A stretch of 64,000 nt of DNA from Lentinula raphanica (GCA_027919835.1 JANVFP010000017.1:744001-808000), one strand, 5' to 3'; positions 10,344 through 23,293 are shown, numbered from the stretch's first letter. The notes: generated by a model from the letters alone, not told the origin. Numbers and translations: made by a program.

Positions 10344-12194
10344 GTCTACACCGAGAATCAGGACCTGGAAGGATGATATTTATCCTTGTTGTTGGAGACT
10401 TGATCAGATAGAAATACAATAGAGACTTCAGAGGCACCAGAGTTAGAGAAGAAAACCAAGGCTAGATTCAACGAGAATAACCGAACTGGGGAAATACATG
10501 CAAGTACCTACTTCTTATATAGGTTTTATGTATGTACTTGATATAAAAGGAAAGTAATACAAATAAATGTCGGCTGTGGGATGCGTCACTACGATGCTAA
10601 TCGTGATGACACGCCCCTGTGCTGGGACGTGCTAATGCGTCGTTATTGTATAACGACAACGCGTTATGAATAGTAATGACTCGAAACAACACGAATCGAC
10701 GTGGGTACGCGTCGATCCAGCCGTGTACGAGTGTGAAAGATTAAATGTATAAGTAAAAAGAAAGTATCATATGACACCAGACAAGGAGTCATCATGACTC
10801 AGCTTGACTCGTCTGGGTCAGGAATAACACATGTACGAACCAAGTAGGGGTGCCGGAACGTGCATACGAGACTGGGGTGACGAAAATGTAGTGAGCAGGG
10901 TCGATGTTACGTGTATAGGGTCCAAACGATGATAGGAAGGCTCGATGAGGTGAGCGGAATGAAGGAGCAGTTTCGTCGGAAAGAGATATGCATAAGCAAG
11001 TTGGTGTGGACAAGTCCAAGAAGAGGAATGGCCCAACGGGTCCAAACGACACGTACGCAAGTTTGGGATGATGAAAATAGGGTGTGGTGAGGGTAAAATG
11101 GCACAGATCGAGGTGCCGGACATGTATCATAGCCAGAGATGACCAAATGGAGTGAACGTGAGCCGACGATGACGATATCGCTATGGGGAAGTGCCGAACG
11201 ATGTGTATACAAGCCGAAGATGAAGAGAGCATCAGGAAAATCACACCTGTCTCTGGAGACTCCAGGGACACCCCCCAAATTCTAGAGAGATTTTATCTCT
11301 TTCAGCTCTCTCAGAGAAATTTTGGCACCCTCAGAGATCTTCAAAGATGCCCAGAGATGCCCAGAGACTCTAAAGCACTTTTATTACTCTGAGGTTGCTC
11401 AGGATTTGGGGGGTGTCCCTGGAGTCTCCAGAGACAGGGTGATTTTGCTGATGAGTGGGGTGGGTCAAAGCCAAATGGCACCAGACGGAATGCCGGAAGT
11501 TGTATCGTCATCAGGGATGACTGAACGAAGTGGGTACTAGCCGAGGATGACGAGAGCGAACCAACGAAGGGGTAAACGGAAGAAAGGGAGGCCCACGACG
11601 ACGTGGATATAGCGGGACCAAGGGGGGTCTTTGACAAAAATGGGCGGGACCGAGGTTTGTTGGGTGTATCGAGATCCGGAAGGCATTTGTGGGAGTTCAA
11701 TGCGTCGACGCGAGTCGACGATGGTCCTACGGAACCTCGTTAGCATGGATGTAATCCATTCTATGAACGGATTACGCACTGATTAAGATATGGGCTGGCA
11801 GACCATGTCCTCGCGGTCTCCAGCCCTCCCAGGTCGTCCCTCGTCATCTCTAATGCTCCTCCATCGCGGTTTGCAGTCCTTGAGGTCGTCCCGTGGGTTC
11901 CATAGCGTTGAGAAGTCGAGGGTGAAGAAGGGAGATGGGAGTGAGGAAGAAGAAGAAGTGTGGGAAAGATAGAAAGGCTGGCGCTTAGGCGTTCAAATGC
12001 CGTGCTGCCGAATAAGCGCCAGCTCGGCGTAGGCTCGGCCATGGATAAAAAAGGCTTGCAGAGGTTGTTTAGGCTCGAATAAATGTTGGAAAAATAAGGA
12101 AAAATGGTAGGAAAATCAGGGAAAATCAGGGGATATGTTGGGAATATTTGAGAGATTTGTGGGGGCCTAGAAGTACATGTTATGCTTCATAACA
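10344..12194 (+). mobile_element. LTR-like element of the TGTTAGGG family, 5'-truncated
   Basis: Recognised by order-conserved blocks shared with 15,550-16,746, 27,960-29,714 and 34,415-36,105: the GTCTACACCGAG block, AATGTCGGCT, paired GTCGATCC segments, an AACGGATTACGCAC block, CCTCGCGGTCTCCAGCCCTC, and the end TGTTATGCTTCATAACA. The first ~110 bp are missing. A CATCAGG-family element is inserted at 11,230-11,453. No open frame is shared between copies, so the unit is non-coding. Confidence 0.7.
11230..11453 (+). mobile_element. CATCAGG-family element, copy 6
   Basis: A 224-bp member with slightly diverged ends (CATCAGGAAAATCA and TTTTGCTGATG), flanked by AG on both sides. Subterminal GACACCCCCCAAAT and ATTTGGGGGGTGTC are kept. 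It interrupts the LTR-like unit at 10,344-12,194. Confidence 0.8.
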
Positions 12195-12825
12195 CATGTA
12201 TGAGGGCAAAGGTTAGCTAGTTAGAGAAGGATGTGCATAAAACTTGGATATATTTTTGTAGGCTACATCTTTAAGTACTTCTATGAAAAGATCTGTAGCC
12301 AATCTACTATTTTCTTAAATAGATCTATAGATTTAAGAAAAGAGTCCGAGATCTGATACAAATAAGAAAAGATAGGATGAGAAACAATACAAACACCAGA
12401 GAAACAGGAAAAAGGATTAAAACAAGTGAAAAGTCTATTTCTGGTGGTCCCTCATCAAGATCTAGTTGCCTGACCTTTGACTCTGGACCTGGTCTGTGCA
12501 TCCATTCACATGCTGGTTGTTGAAGGACACAGATAAGCTCCTGCACAGGTAACTCAAATGTTTCCTCATTTGATTCCACTATGTGAATGGTTGTATGCCT
12601 CTCCAACTGAATGGAAGTACATATAAAGGTGGGAAACCTGTCCCAGTACTAGGTTCATTTGGCTTCAAGCTTTCCAATCATATGCATATATCAACTAGAT
12701 CCAGTGGTTTAACAATGGTGAAGTTGAAAGATTCACCTTTCATCAGGAACAGGCCCTTGGCCTCAATGCAAGTTGGCCAGAGTATAAGCTTATATTCAGG
12801 TTGCTCAAGTAACTCAGGTCACCCA
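12195..12825. other. Spacer without recognised features
   Basis: No conserved frame or repeat end is recognised. Short inverted phrases such as AGATCTGTAG / ATAGATCTAT near 12,285-12,335 could form hairpins, but nothing identifies the element. Confidence 0.35.
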
Positions 12826-15549
12826 TAGCTGTAAGATCTTTGCAAAGTAGCCTGGTAAGTATCGACCAGAGCTTTGCAAAATACATTGATACTCTTTCAA
12901 AGGGTCAAAACATGGCTCTGGGCAGGCCATAAATGCACTGGGGGGGCCGGTATTTTGAATAATATATATATAGCTTTGCAAAGCTGGATGGAAAAGCATC
13001 AGGCAAAATGATGTGATCAATGATTTCTCTTTTTGGAAAAAACATTTATACTAAAACTAGGGGTCATGAGAGTATGTATGGGTGTCTAAAAATAGGAAAC
13101 ATTATATAGTACTCAAGAATAAAGGACAGTGGGGTACAGGCTATCCCAGGCACATCAAAATTTTTTAAAAAGGAAATAGGTCTAAAAATAGCATTTGACA
13201 TCATCAGGTAGCAACAAATCTGGGAAAAATCATAAAAATGCTCAAAAAATTCAGGGTTGCCTCATTGGCCCTGAAAATACAAAATAAAAAAATACACAAC
13301 AAGTTTAAAAAATTTTATTACCCCAAATCATACCAGATCTTCTATACATTGAGTATATATGATGTGCATGCTATTTTTAGCACCTCTAGTACCCTCAGGC
13401 ACTTAGAATAGCCTATACCACTCAATATATTCAGCACACTCATTGCTCAATGCTTATCATACTTAACACACTTAACAATGAAAGAGTTTGAAACAGTGTT
13501 TATAGTGGTATACTTAATAATGGAAAAACTTGGAACAGTGTTCCTGGATGTTATACTCAACACACTCAATACACTTAACATTGAAAAACTTTGGAACACT
13601 GTTCATATGTGTTATTCTTAACACATATATGATACTTAATGAAAAAACTTCAGAACACTGTTCATGTATATTATTATACTTAACACACTTGTTAGATTCG
13701 CTGTAACCTATGTAAGTACACAGAGCCTCAGAACAGTAAGACGTTCTCTATTACCTGTAACCTATGTAAGTACACAGAGCTACAGAATGTAATGAGTACA
13801 AGGTAGAAGACCTGAGAAGTAATAGAATGAACATACCCTCAGAATAGTAAGACATTCTGAGGGGGCGTTGGATATTTTTGTAGGTTTATGTGTGAAGAAA
13901 TTTTACCATATGCTATGACCTGAGCTCCGAACCCTGAAACCAACCCTGAAACTCCCTCATCGGGCTGTACAAATGGAAGCAAAACCAAAGACCATCCCTC
14001 CGGAGCGCATACATCCAGAACACCAAATGGTCACATGGTTAGGCATGAAGACGTATCGGCATCCTGAATCTAATACTCCCCCTGGCATTCCACCTGTAGC
14101 AGTAAAGAATCTTTAAAGCACACTGTGAAGTTCACAGTAGTGTATTGTATTATTTCCTGTGAGCTTCACAGAGCACTAAAAAGTTCATTGGGGGGTGCTG
14201 GAATGGCCCAAAAACTTGCTGAAATGCCCGGGGGTCCTAATATTATTCCGAGGGGGTTTTTAAATAATTACCTATTTGGGAAATATTATATATATATAAT
14301 GTAAATAGGTAAATAAAATAGTTAAAAAATCGGAAAAATACCCAAAAAATTCAGGGAGGTCTAGGTTACCAAAAAAGGTTAAAAGTCACATGATACAAAA
14401 TATCCTTATATAGCAAAATACAATGTAGGGTCTAGATAGATAATGAAAATGATAAAAATATAATAAAAATACTAAAAATAACCAGAAAAGTAATAATGAG
14501 GTAAGAGATCAAAAATGTTAAATATTCTATCTATAGAACATATTGGTTCAGAGTACATATGAGTGTCTAAAAATAGATAAATATTATATATAATTGAAAA
14601 TTGGTTATCATGAAGCACTGAATACCCCAGGGACATCAAAATTACCTGAAAAGGAAATTTTGCTAAAAATAAAACTTGATGTCATCTTGTAGCAAAAAAT
14701 GTGAAAAAATCATAAAAATAGTCAAAAAATTCAGGGGTACCTCATTGGCCCTGAAAATGCAAAATAAAAAAAATATGCAACAAGTGTAAAAAATTTTATC
14801 ACTCCAAATCATACCAAATCCACTATAAAGTTAGTATATATGATGTATATGCTATTTTTAGCACCTCTAGCACTCTTAATCACTAAGAATAGCTTATATT
14901 ATTCAAAAATCATACTAGATTGAAAACATTGAGTAAATATAATGTACATAATATTTTGAGTACACCTAGTACCCTTGAACACTCAGAACAATATATATTA
15001 CTTAATATGTTCAGTACACTTGGTATTTATCACACCTAACATACTAAAACTTGGAACAGTAGTGATATGTATTATATCTAACACAGTTGACAATAAATAG
15101 TCAAAACAGTGTTATCAGTCACTATACTTAACACACTTAACAGTTAAAAAGTTGAAACAATATTACTTGATATACATAACACACTCATTGTTACTATGCT
15201 ATAACACACTTATAACAACGAGTTTTGGCCGTTTATTTGGTGTTTTGATTCGAAATTCATTAATATCACACTCAATAATTTTGTATGGGCTCTATATTAT
15301 GTCAGGATGTTGTCTATATCATATTCCTCTAGATACAATTTGGAGATCTTGAAAACACTACCTGTGGGGCTAGCTGTACTATGATCTTTTGTGATATAAC
15401 AGTGTTCAATTATGTAAATGACAGTGCATACACCCATGTTATGAAATCAAACTGCGGCTGGGTCATGAAAAGAGTCATCCTACAACCTATTCTATGCTAA
15501 CTCTATGTGATACAGCTAAGAGATTTATAATGGGGGACATTGAACATGA
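12826..15549. mobile_element. AT-rich palindrome-family element, single diverged copy
   Basis: It begins TAGCTGTAAGA, like the 43,361 element (CAGCTGTAGCTGTAAGA). It shares with it a CTTTGCAAAG segment, GGGGGGGCCGG / GGGGGGTACCCGG, the word CTATTTTTAGCACCTCTAG, and the internal GGCCGTTTATTTGGTGTTTT near 15,225-15,245. Many short repeats of AACACACTTAACA type fill 13,440-13,690 and 15,050-15,200. It runs up to the region that is the loop of the 43-47 kb palindrome, so only one arm plus part of the loop is present. There is internal duplication (13,140-13,400 versus 14,620-14,880). No coding potential. Confidence 0.6.
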
Positions 15550-16746
15550 TGTTAGGGTGCTCGACGCTCTAACCCTCGACGGCACCACAGACGAAGGCTA
15601 TGAGCAATTCGTCCAAATGAACGTCATAGACAACTGCTAAGCAGAGAAGTTCTACACCGAGGGTCTGGACTTGAAAGGATTGTTGTATGTTGTTGTTACA
15701 GATTGTTGTTACACCAGGAATCAGAGCCAGAATTTAGAGGGAAAGAACCAATACCATTTGAGAACCTTAGAAAATAACCGATCTGGGGATCGGATACATG
15801 CAAATACCTACTGTTTATATAGTACTTTGGTAGGGATATGATATATAAGGAAAGTAATATAAAAGAATGTCGGCTTGAGGACATGTCACCACAATGGTAA
15901 TTGTGATGACACATCCCAGTGCCGGGATGTGCTAACACATTGTTAATGAATAATGACGACGCGTTATCAATGGTAATGACTCGAAACGACACGAATCGAC
16001 GTGGGTACGCGTCGATCCGGCTGTTTACGAGTACCAGAAATGGAAGGTAAGAATAAAGGAAATGTATCAGCAGACAAAGAGTCACCTTGACTCGTCTTGA
16101 CTTGTCTGCTGTGCCCGTCAAGACCTGGAGCTAATGTCAGTCCAAAAAGGGAAGGTTGAAAGGCTTGAAATGAAGGGAAAGCCGACGATACACATAAATG
16201 AGTTGAGGATGATGCAATTTAGATGAACAAGGGCCAAACAATGCGTGTACAAGCCGGAGATGTGAGAGTGGGGTGTTGGTGAAGGTTAAGCAGCACAGGA
16301 TGAAGTGCTGGGGTGTGTGTCGTCATCTAAATGGGGTGAATGCGAGTCAATGTTGATGATATTGCTATGAGGAATAGCCGACCAATGTGTGAACAGGCCC
16401 AGGATGACAAAGAAGGGTGTGGTAAGTGGGACTGTGCCATTTGGTGAGGCCAGGGCCTTCCATGTCATCAGGTATGACCAAATGATGTGTAAACAACCTG
16501 AGGATGATGAAAGCGAAATGAGGGAAGGCCAAACGGAAGAACGGAAGGGCAAAAACGACATTGACACAACGGAACCAAGGGTGTAACAAAAAAAGAAGGG
16601 CGGAGCCGATGGTTTATGGTGGCGTCGAGCTCCGGAGTCCAGTGGCATCGATGCGAGTTGACAATGGTCCTATGGGACCTCATTAGCATGAAGGTAATCC
16701 GTTTGACAAACAGATTACGCACCAGTAATATAATTGGTTGGCAGGC
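15550..16746 (+). mobile_element. LTR-like element, TGTTAGGG family, 3' end replaced
   Basis: Starts TGTTAGGGTGCTCGACGCTC and shares the CCTCGACGGCACC block with the other members. It continues in register to TTGGTTGGCAGGC, where a second family member begins with TGTTAGGTGC. The ~450-bp terminal part (the CCTCGCGGTC block to the TAACA end) is therefore displaced or lost. Non-coding. Confidence 0.65.
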
Positions 16747-17651
16747 TGTTAGGTGCTAGTACACTCTAACCCTCAAAAGCACCTGATTTGATGGCTACAA
16801 GACAGCCGTCCTAAAACACGGAGTGGAAACTACTAAGCAGTAGGTCTACACCGAGAAGTAGGACTTGAAAGGATTTAATTATCCTTGTTGTTGTGACTTG
16901 GTCAAGACAGTTATAAATGCAAAAGGATCCAGAGACACACAGAGTTAGAGAAAACCAGACTAGGATTAACAAAAATAACCGAACTGGGGTTTGGGTACAA
17001 AATACCTACAGCTTATATAGGTTTTATGTAGGTATTGGATATATAAGGTAAGTAATTGAAATAAATGTCGGCTGTGGGACGGGTCACCACAATGATAATC
17101 ATGATGACATGACCCATCAGGAAAAATATTTTCATCTCTTGAGTCCCCAGAGATACCCCCCAATCCCTAGGTAGTCTCAGAGAACCTAGAGTATCTGAGT
17201 TCTTTGAGGCTTCTAAAAATTCTCTGGGTGCTTTCTGGTGCTTTCTGGTGCTTTCTGGTGCTTTCAGATGCTTTCAGGATCTTTCAGGATCTCTAGGATG
17301 TTTTTTGATCTTTCAAAGTTCACAAAAATCTCTGAGCAGCCTAGGACTTGGGGGTATCTCTGGGGACTCTAGAGATGAGAATATTTTTCCTGATGCCCAT
17401 AGCTGGGATGTGCTAAATGTGTTGTCGCTATGTGCCGACAATGCGATTTGACTCAAAACGACATGAATTGATGTGAACACGTGTCGATCCGGCCACTTAC
17501 GAGTATCAGAAGCCAAATGAAAAGACAAAAGAAATGTATCAGCAGACAAAGAGTTGCCTTGACTCGTCTTGATTTGTCTGCTGTGCCTGTTGAGTCCTGG
17601 AGCTAGATGTGAGTCCAAAAAGGGAGGGTTGAAAGGCCTATACAGAGAAGG
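16747..17651 (+). mobile_element. LTR-like element, TGTTAGGG family, left portion
   Basis: Starts TGTTAGGTGCTAGTACACTC and proceeds through the family blocks. It is interrupted by a CATCAGG-family element at 17,115-17,395 and by a different solo LTR at 17,652-18,441. The right portion resumes at 18,442. Confidence 0.65.
17115..17395 (+). mobile_element. CATCAGG-family element, copy 7
   Basis: A 281-bp member, flanked by CC on both sides, with subterminal CCAGAGATACCCCCC and GGGGGTATCTCTGG. The centre holds four near-perfect GGTGCTTTCT units in tandem. It is close to the copies at 30,635, 41,215, 50,823 and 55,158. Confidence 0.85.
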
Positions 17652-18441
17652 TGTTAAGAGTTGGATTATTTATTAATAGCCTTCTAGAATATATTCATGA
17701 TCACCAGGAAGTAACTTATCCTGGGGTTATTGCTGAATAATAGCTGCGAGGGGTCTTCTTCCAAGGGATGTTATGTCCTGAAAGGAATATCGAACTATAT
17801 CGGCAAAGGTACTTGACTGGAAAAGCGTCAGGAAAGTAGTGTCGAAGGATAACTGCTAGGGGTCTTCTCTCAAGGAATGTTACGTCTTGAAAGGAAAATC
17901 GAGTTATATCGGTGAAGGACCTTGACTGGAATAGCATCAGGCAAGGGTACTTGACTGGAAAAGCGTCAGGCAAGTATTGCAATAAGAATTGAGATGTTGT
18001 CTCCCAAGGTAATCTGTCGTCCTGGAAGGTAATCCAACCAATACTGCAATCTACTCAGCTGGAAAAGCGTCAGACGAGGCTTCAAACTATGTGGTAGCTT
18101 GGTATGTCACTGGATATGCACAGTAGAGGCAACACAATATGTGTAATTCCCAAATATACTCTGGATGTAGGTGAAGGTCACAAAATAACAAGTTTAAAGG
18201 TTGTTTGTAAGTATTTGGTAATCCTTTTATAGTATATACTGTGGGAAAGGAATGCCTAAATAAGAAGGAAAGTGATTATCCCAGTTGGGAATTGAGAAGT
18301 ATATCTAATCTGTATTATGTAAGTAGTAAATTTTCGAAATTGTCAGTCATGATCAAGTGTTAGAGCAATATTATGAGTCACTGCCATAAGTTCAACTAAA
18401 CAAAGTGTTCTTTTGCCAGTCTGAAGTTTCACTTCCTAACA
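17652..18441 (+). mobile_element. Solo LTR with 5-bp target duplication GAAGG
   Basis: A 790-bp unit starts TGTTAAGAGTTGG and ends CACTTCCTAACA, with GAAGG immediately on both sides (17,647-17,651 and 18,442-18,446). TG...CA ends plus a 5-bp duplication are diagnostic of LTR-retroelement integration. No internal coding region is present. Inside, a ~100-bp segment containing ACTTGACTGGAAAAGCGTCA is repeated about three times. It is a different family from the surrounding element, which it splits. Confidence 0.8.
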
Positions 18442-19655
18442 GAAGGAGGACCAGAGATATGCATGAGGGATCCGAATAAAGCAAGTTGAAGGACAGGAAC
18501 TGAGCCAACATTACGCGTAACAGTCCCGAATGATGGTACGAAGGCCGGATGAGGTGAGTGGGGTGAGTAAGAAGTTTCAGCAGGAGGAAATATGCGTAAA
18601 CGCGTGGGCAATGACAGATCCAAGAAGAGGAGTGGCCAAATGAGGCCAAACCATAACTATGCAAGTTTGGGATGACAAAAGTAGGTAGTGGTGAGAGTAA
18701 GACGGCACAAGTCAAGGTGCCGGGGATGTATCGTCAACAGAGATGACCAAACAGTGGATTACCAACCTGAGGATGATGAAAGTGGGTTGACAAAAGGGTA
18801 AATGGAAAAAGAGGAGGCTGACAACGAATTTGACAAGGTGGTTTGTATGGGGTTGCAAGGATCCAAAAAGGCATGTAGGGGATTGGGAGTCGTCGATAGT
18901 CCCATCCTGATGACAGAACTGCGTTAGTGTGGATGTAACTCGTTCATCAAACGGATTACGCACTTGTGAAAGGTTTAGTTGGCAGGCTGCGTCACCGCAG
19001 TCTCCAACCCTCTAGATGTTCCTGTTGTTTACTTTTTCTCATGACCCTCTCTTCTCCTCGCTCCCTTTCCTTCGACAGCTACCCCCTCCATCATTGACTT
19101 CTCGGGACCATGGAACCCTCGGGACAACACCAAGGACTTCAAGACACAACTGAAGGATAGTAGAGACAACGAGGGAAGGACCTAGAGGGTTGGAGGCCGC
19201 AGTGACGCGGCCTGTGTTATGACGCATAACATGTACTTCCAAGCCCCCACAAAATTCTCAAATATTCCCAGCATACTCCCTGATTTTTCCTGATTTTCCT
19301 ACTATTTTTCCATATTTTTCCTGCATTTATTCATGCCTAAACAATTCCTACAAGCCCCTTTTATCATTGGCCGAGCCTATGCCAAGCTGGCACTTATTTG
19401 GCATCTCGGCATCTCAATGCAGAAGTGCTGCCTTTCTCCTTTTCCCACAGTCCCTCTTCTTTCTCATCCTTCATCCCATCGACCACCACCACCACCTTCT
19501 CAACACCTCAGGACCGCGGGAACGACCTCAACAACCACAAGACACAATGGAGGGCACGAAGAGACAACGACAGGGACATCTAGAGGGTTGGAGGCCGCAG
19601 TGACGCGGCCTGTGTTATGAAGCATAACATGTACTTCCTGTTATGCTTCATAACA
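18442..19655. mobile_element. Right part of LTR-like element plus inverted family fragments
   Basis: The first part continues the element broken at 17,651 and reaches GCGTCACCGCAGTCTCCAAC near 18,990. From about 19,120 the family sequence runs in the opposite direction: GGGTTGGAGGCCGCAGTGAC appears twice (about 19,180 and 19,585). The terminal hairpin word appears as TGTTATGACGCATAACA at 19,214, as TGTTATGAAGCATAACA at 19,614, and in plus orientation at 19,639-19,655. This is a rearranged cluster of at least two inverted 3' ends. The short open frames here are antisense readings of the element. Confidence 0.55.
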
Positions 19656-20390
19656 TTACTCCCTCCTCCAGGCTAATCTCCCCTTCCTGATCAGGAATAC
19701 TGGTAGGCTCAGTATCATAGCCTGTGTCCTCTGGATATTCCAGATCTGATGGGTCTCCCATATCTTCCTCGTATTCCTGATTGTGCATGCCCAAGTCTTC
19801 CACATTTTCATTTCTTCCAAAGATCTCTTCCTCCAATGCACAGTTGTCACAGTAGTATAAGTCTTCTGTGAATTGGCCCTCCGACTCTGTACAGAGCTGA
19901 TCAGACAGCTGCCCATCCTGTTTAATCAAAGAATCATCCTCTTCATTCTCTATGTGATCATCTACTTCTTCAATATGGGCAGAGGTAGATTCATTGTCAT
20001 CATCATCTGTGTCGGAGTCATCCTGCAAGTCCACTGCTGTAGAAAGCATGTTATCAATGGATTTATTTAGACTTGTAAAGCTGCTCCAATGATACCTTCT
20101 GAATTGGGAATAAGGGGAACAGGGGCTTGCAGACTGATTAAGGGACTCCGCAAACAATGATACAGATGATGCTAGTGATGGAGGTGGCTTGGGGGGTGGT
20201 AGTAACCCTACTGGTGCCTGTTAGGGAATTGGGACTACTGGAACAGTTGAACTTTCACAGTATTGCCCTGAATATTGATTTAAGCCCATTCCATTATTGT
20301 AGACCAGATTCTGCATTGTTGCCTGGTTGGCATATTGGTAGTCACTTTTTGAGCTGGGGTAGCAAGTGAGATACCATTAGCTATAGCCAG
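19656..20390 (-). pseudogene. Minus-strand gene fragment, acidic and proline/glutamine-rich
   Basis: A minus-strand frame from about 20,390 to 19,656 is open except for one TAA at 20,221-20,223. Upstream of the stop it reads DYQYANQATMQNLVYNN; downstream it gives QAPVGLLPPPKPPPSLASS and then a strongly acidic Ser/Asp/Glu tail (DDSDTDDDDNES, EEVDDHIENEEDD). The stop fits a CAA-to-TAA change. Both ends stop abruptly, at a repeat terminus (19,655) on one side and at the palindromic element on the other. I do not recognise the protein; composition suggests a disordered nuclear or regulatory protein. It could equally be part of a transposon-encoded accessory gene. Confidence 0.4.
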
Positions 20391-23293
20391 GGGGTCCTTT
20401 TGAGGTAGCTACCCTATGTTTTTGAAAAATTGTTAGGTTTAGTTTACTAATACTCTGGTAACATTAGTCATCTCATATCTTATAAAACAGGCTAGAGCCT
20501 TTGATGTACTTGATCACAATTACTAAACTTTAAAAAAGTACATTCAGGTATCTACCCTCTGTAAAAGGTGAGTCAGGGTAGCTACCCATTCTGAGAAGTC
20601 AATCAGGGTAGCTACCCACTCTGGAACATTGATCAGGGTAGCTACCCATTCTAAAAGTTAATTTGGGTAGCTACCCATTCTAAAAAATCAATTAGGGTAG
20701 CTACCCCACACTCCTGAGTGGCTACCTACTTAACACACTCATTGTCTATAATATCTGAAAATTCAACACAGTAGTACTGTATATTATCCTCAACACAATT
20801 GATACACCTAACAATTTACAAAATTGGAACAGTGATAATATGTGTTATACTTGATGAACTTAACACTTTCAACAGTGGAGAACTTAGATCTGCATTACTG
20901 CATGTCATATTTGATGTTTAGGTGGGTAGCTACCTGACCAATAGGTAGCTACCCCATCAATGCTGATTTTTGTTTGGGTAGCTACCCATGGGAGAATTTA
21001 AGTTGGGTAGCTACCCAAGATATTTTACATGAGGGGTAGCTACCCACCATAATGCTTTAGTTGGATCAACTTGGATGATGGATCACTCAATTTCATTCTT
21101 AGTATATTAATTTCCTTATACACATTAGACTGAGCAACTAAAAACTTACATATAATATACTTTAACATACTCAATACTTGCACTTCATTATTCAATATAA
21201 TACTCACATGTACACTGAACAATCAAATAATCAGAGCAGTATTATCACTAATTACACTTGTTACACTCAACATATCTCATCAATAAATATAGCACACCTT
21301 CAATACAACATTGTTATATGATAATAGGCATATAGCAACAATTTTTGGGCACTTATGGGCGCTTATTTTGGGTTTTCAACTCGAAATTCTTGAATAGCAC
21401 ATCCTATAATTTTTGTATAGGTCTTATATTGTGTCAGGATGTTGTTCATATCATACTTCTTAGGATTTAAATCTGAGAACACAGAAATCCATTTTCTAGG
21501 GCAGAATATATAGTGATCTTTTGTAATGTAACAGCAATTTGGATAAATTACACTGCATATATCCATGTTTTGCTGGGAGACTGATGTTATCTCATGTAAA
21601 ATTCACTGCAACAGTCCACTGACAGTGTCTGTACATGCTTTCAATGGTCATTATGATGATTGGACTCTGCATCCTACATTTACATATTTCATGTACACTT
21701 GAAATATGGATAGTAGGTGCATGTAACTGCAGATGTCATAATCAATGACCCCCATGGTGAATCTCTTAGCTGTATCACATGGAGGTATCCTAGAATGGGT
21801 CATAGAGTGTTGCTTTTTATGCCCAAGTAGCAATTTGGCTGCATGACATGGATATATGCAGTATGATTTACACAAATTGCTGTTACATCACAAAAGATCA
21901 CTATATATCCTGCTCTAGAAAATGGATTTCTGTGTTCTCGGATTTCAATTCTAAGGAGTATGATATGAACAACATCCTGACACAATATAAGACCTATACA
22001 AAAATTATAGGATGTGCTATTCAAGAATTTCGAGTTGAAAACCCAAAATAAGCGCCCATAAGCGCCCAAAAATCGTTGCTATATGCCTATTATCATATAA
22101 CAATGTTGTATTGAAGGTGTGCTATATTTATTGATGAGATATGTTGAGTGTAACAAGTGTAATTAGTGATAATACTGCTCTGATTATTTGATTGTTCAGT
22201 GTACATGTGAGTATTATATTGAATAATGAAGTGCAAGTATTGAGTATGTTAAAGTATATTATATGTAAGTTTTTAGTTGCTCAGTCTAATGTGTATAAGG
22301 AAATTAATATACTAAGAATGAAATTGAGTGATCCATCATCCAAGTTGATCCAACTAAAGCATTATGGTGGGTAGCTACCCCTCATGTAAAATATCTTGGG
22401 TAGCTACCCAACTTAAATCCTCCCATGGGTAGCTACCCAATTCAAACTCCTCCATAGGTAGCTACCCTGATAGGAGTTCTTTGTGGGTAGCTACCCAAAC
22501 AAAAATCAGCATTAATGGGGTAGCTACCTGCTGGTCAGGAAGCTACCCACCTAAACAAACACTGGGTAGCCTACCCATTTGGGGGGCCTCTTAGGTATGA
22601 ATACTGACATATAGTAATTTAAGAAGGCTGGTTGGGGGGTGCATGAAGTGATGCAGCAGATCTGAGTTCTTACACTGTTACCAGTGTTTAAGTGTATCAA
22701 GTATAACACATATTATTACTCTTGCAATTTCTTTAATTGTTAGGTGTATCAATTGTATTAAGTATGGGTTCAATACACACTACTGTATTATATTTTTTGA
22801 TGTTATGGGCAATGAGTGTATTAAGTAGGTACCATGATTTACCTTGTAAGTTGTAAGTAGGTAGCCACCCAGGAGTGTGGGGTAGCTACCCTAATTAAAT
22901 TTTAGAGTGGGTAGCTGCCCCTGATTGACTTCTCAGAGTGGGTAGCTACCTGAATTTACTTTGTTAAAGTTTAGTAATTGTGATCAAGTACATCTTGAAA
23001 GGCTCTATCCTGTTACATAAGGTATGAGATAACTAATGTTACCAGAGTATTAGTAAACTACACCTAACAATTTTTCAAAAACATAGGGTAGCTACCTCAG
23101 AAGGACCCCTGGCACCCTAAGTAGGGTAGCTACCCATCTCAAAACCTCACACTATGGGGGTAGCTACCCATCCTGTGGTAGCTACCTACCTTAAGGACCC
23201 CAGGGTAGCCTACCCATATTTTGGGCCTCTTAGGCCTATTTAGGTACACCATTTTTTTGGCCTAAGAAGGCCTGTTTGGTGGGTGCCTGAAGT
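20385..23293. mobile_element. Foldback element tiled with GGGTAGCTACCC
   Basis: Two ~1.2-kb arms (about 20,385-21,590 and 21,825-23,115) are inverted copies around a centre near 21,707; a 60-codon reading at 21,040-21,222 minus is repeated exactly at 22,192-22,374 plus. The outer arms carry more than twenty copies of GGTAGCTACC, itself palindromic. The right side has an extra ~180 bp ending GGTGGGTGCCTGAAG, partly repeated internally at 22,560-22,650. No transposase frame is seen. The core (GGCACTTATGGGCGCTTATT near 21,345) is shared with the 43-47 kb palindrome. Confidence 0.7.

Noticed and set aside
10344..12194. Several 90-160 codon frames that recur in each LTR-like copy
   Set aside because: The frames differ between copies and are interrupted; the shared features are nucleotide blocks, not a protein.
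19333..19620. Three overlapping plus-strand frames near 19.4 kb
   Set aside because: They are antisense readings of the inverted 3' end of the LTR-like family; the equivalent region at 29.4-29.6 kb gives the same frame on the other strand.
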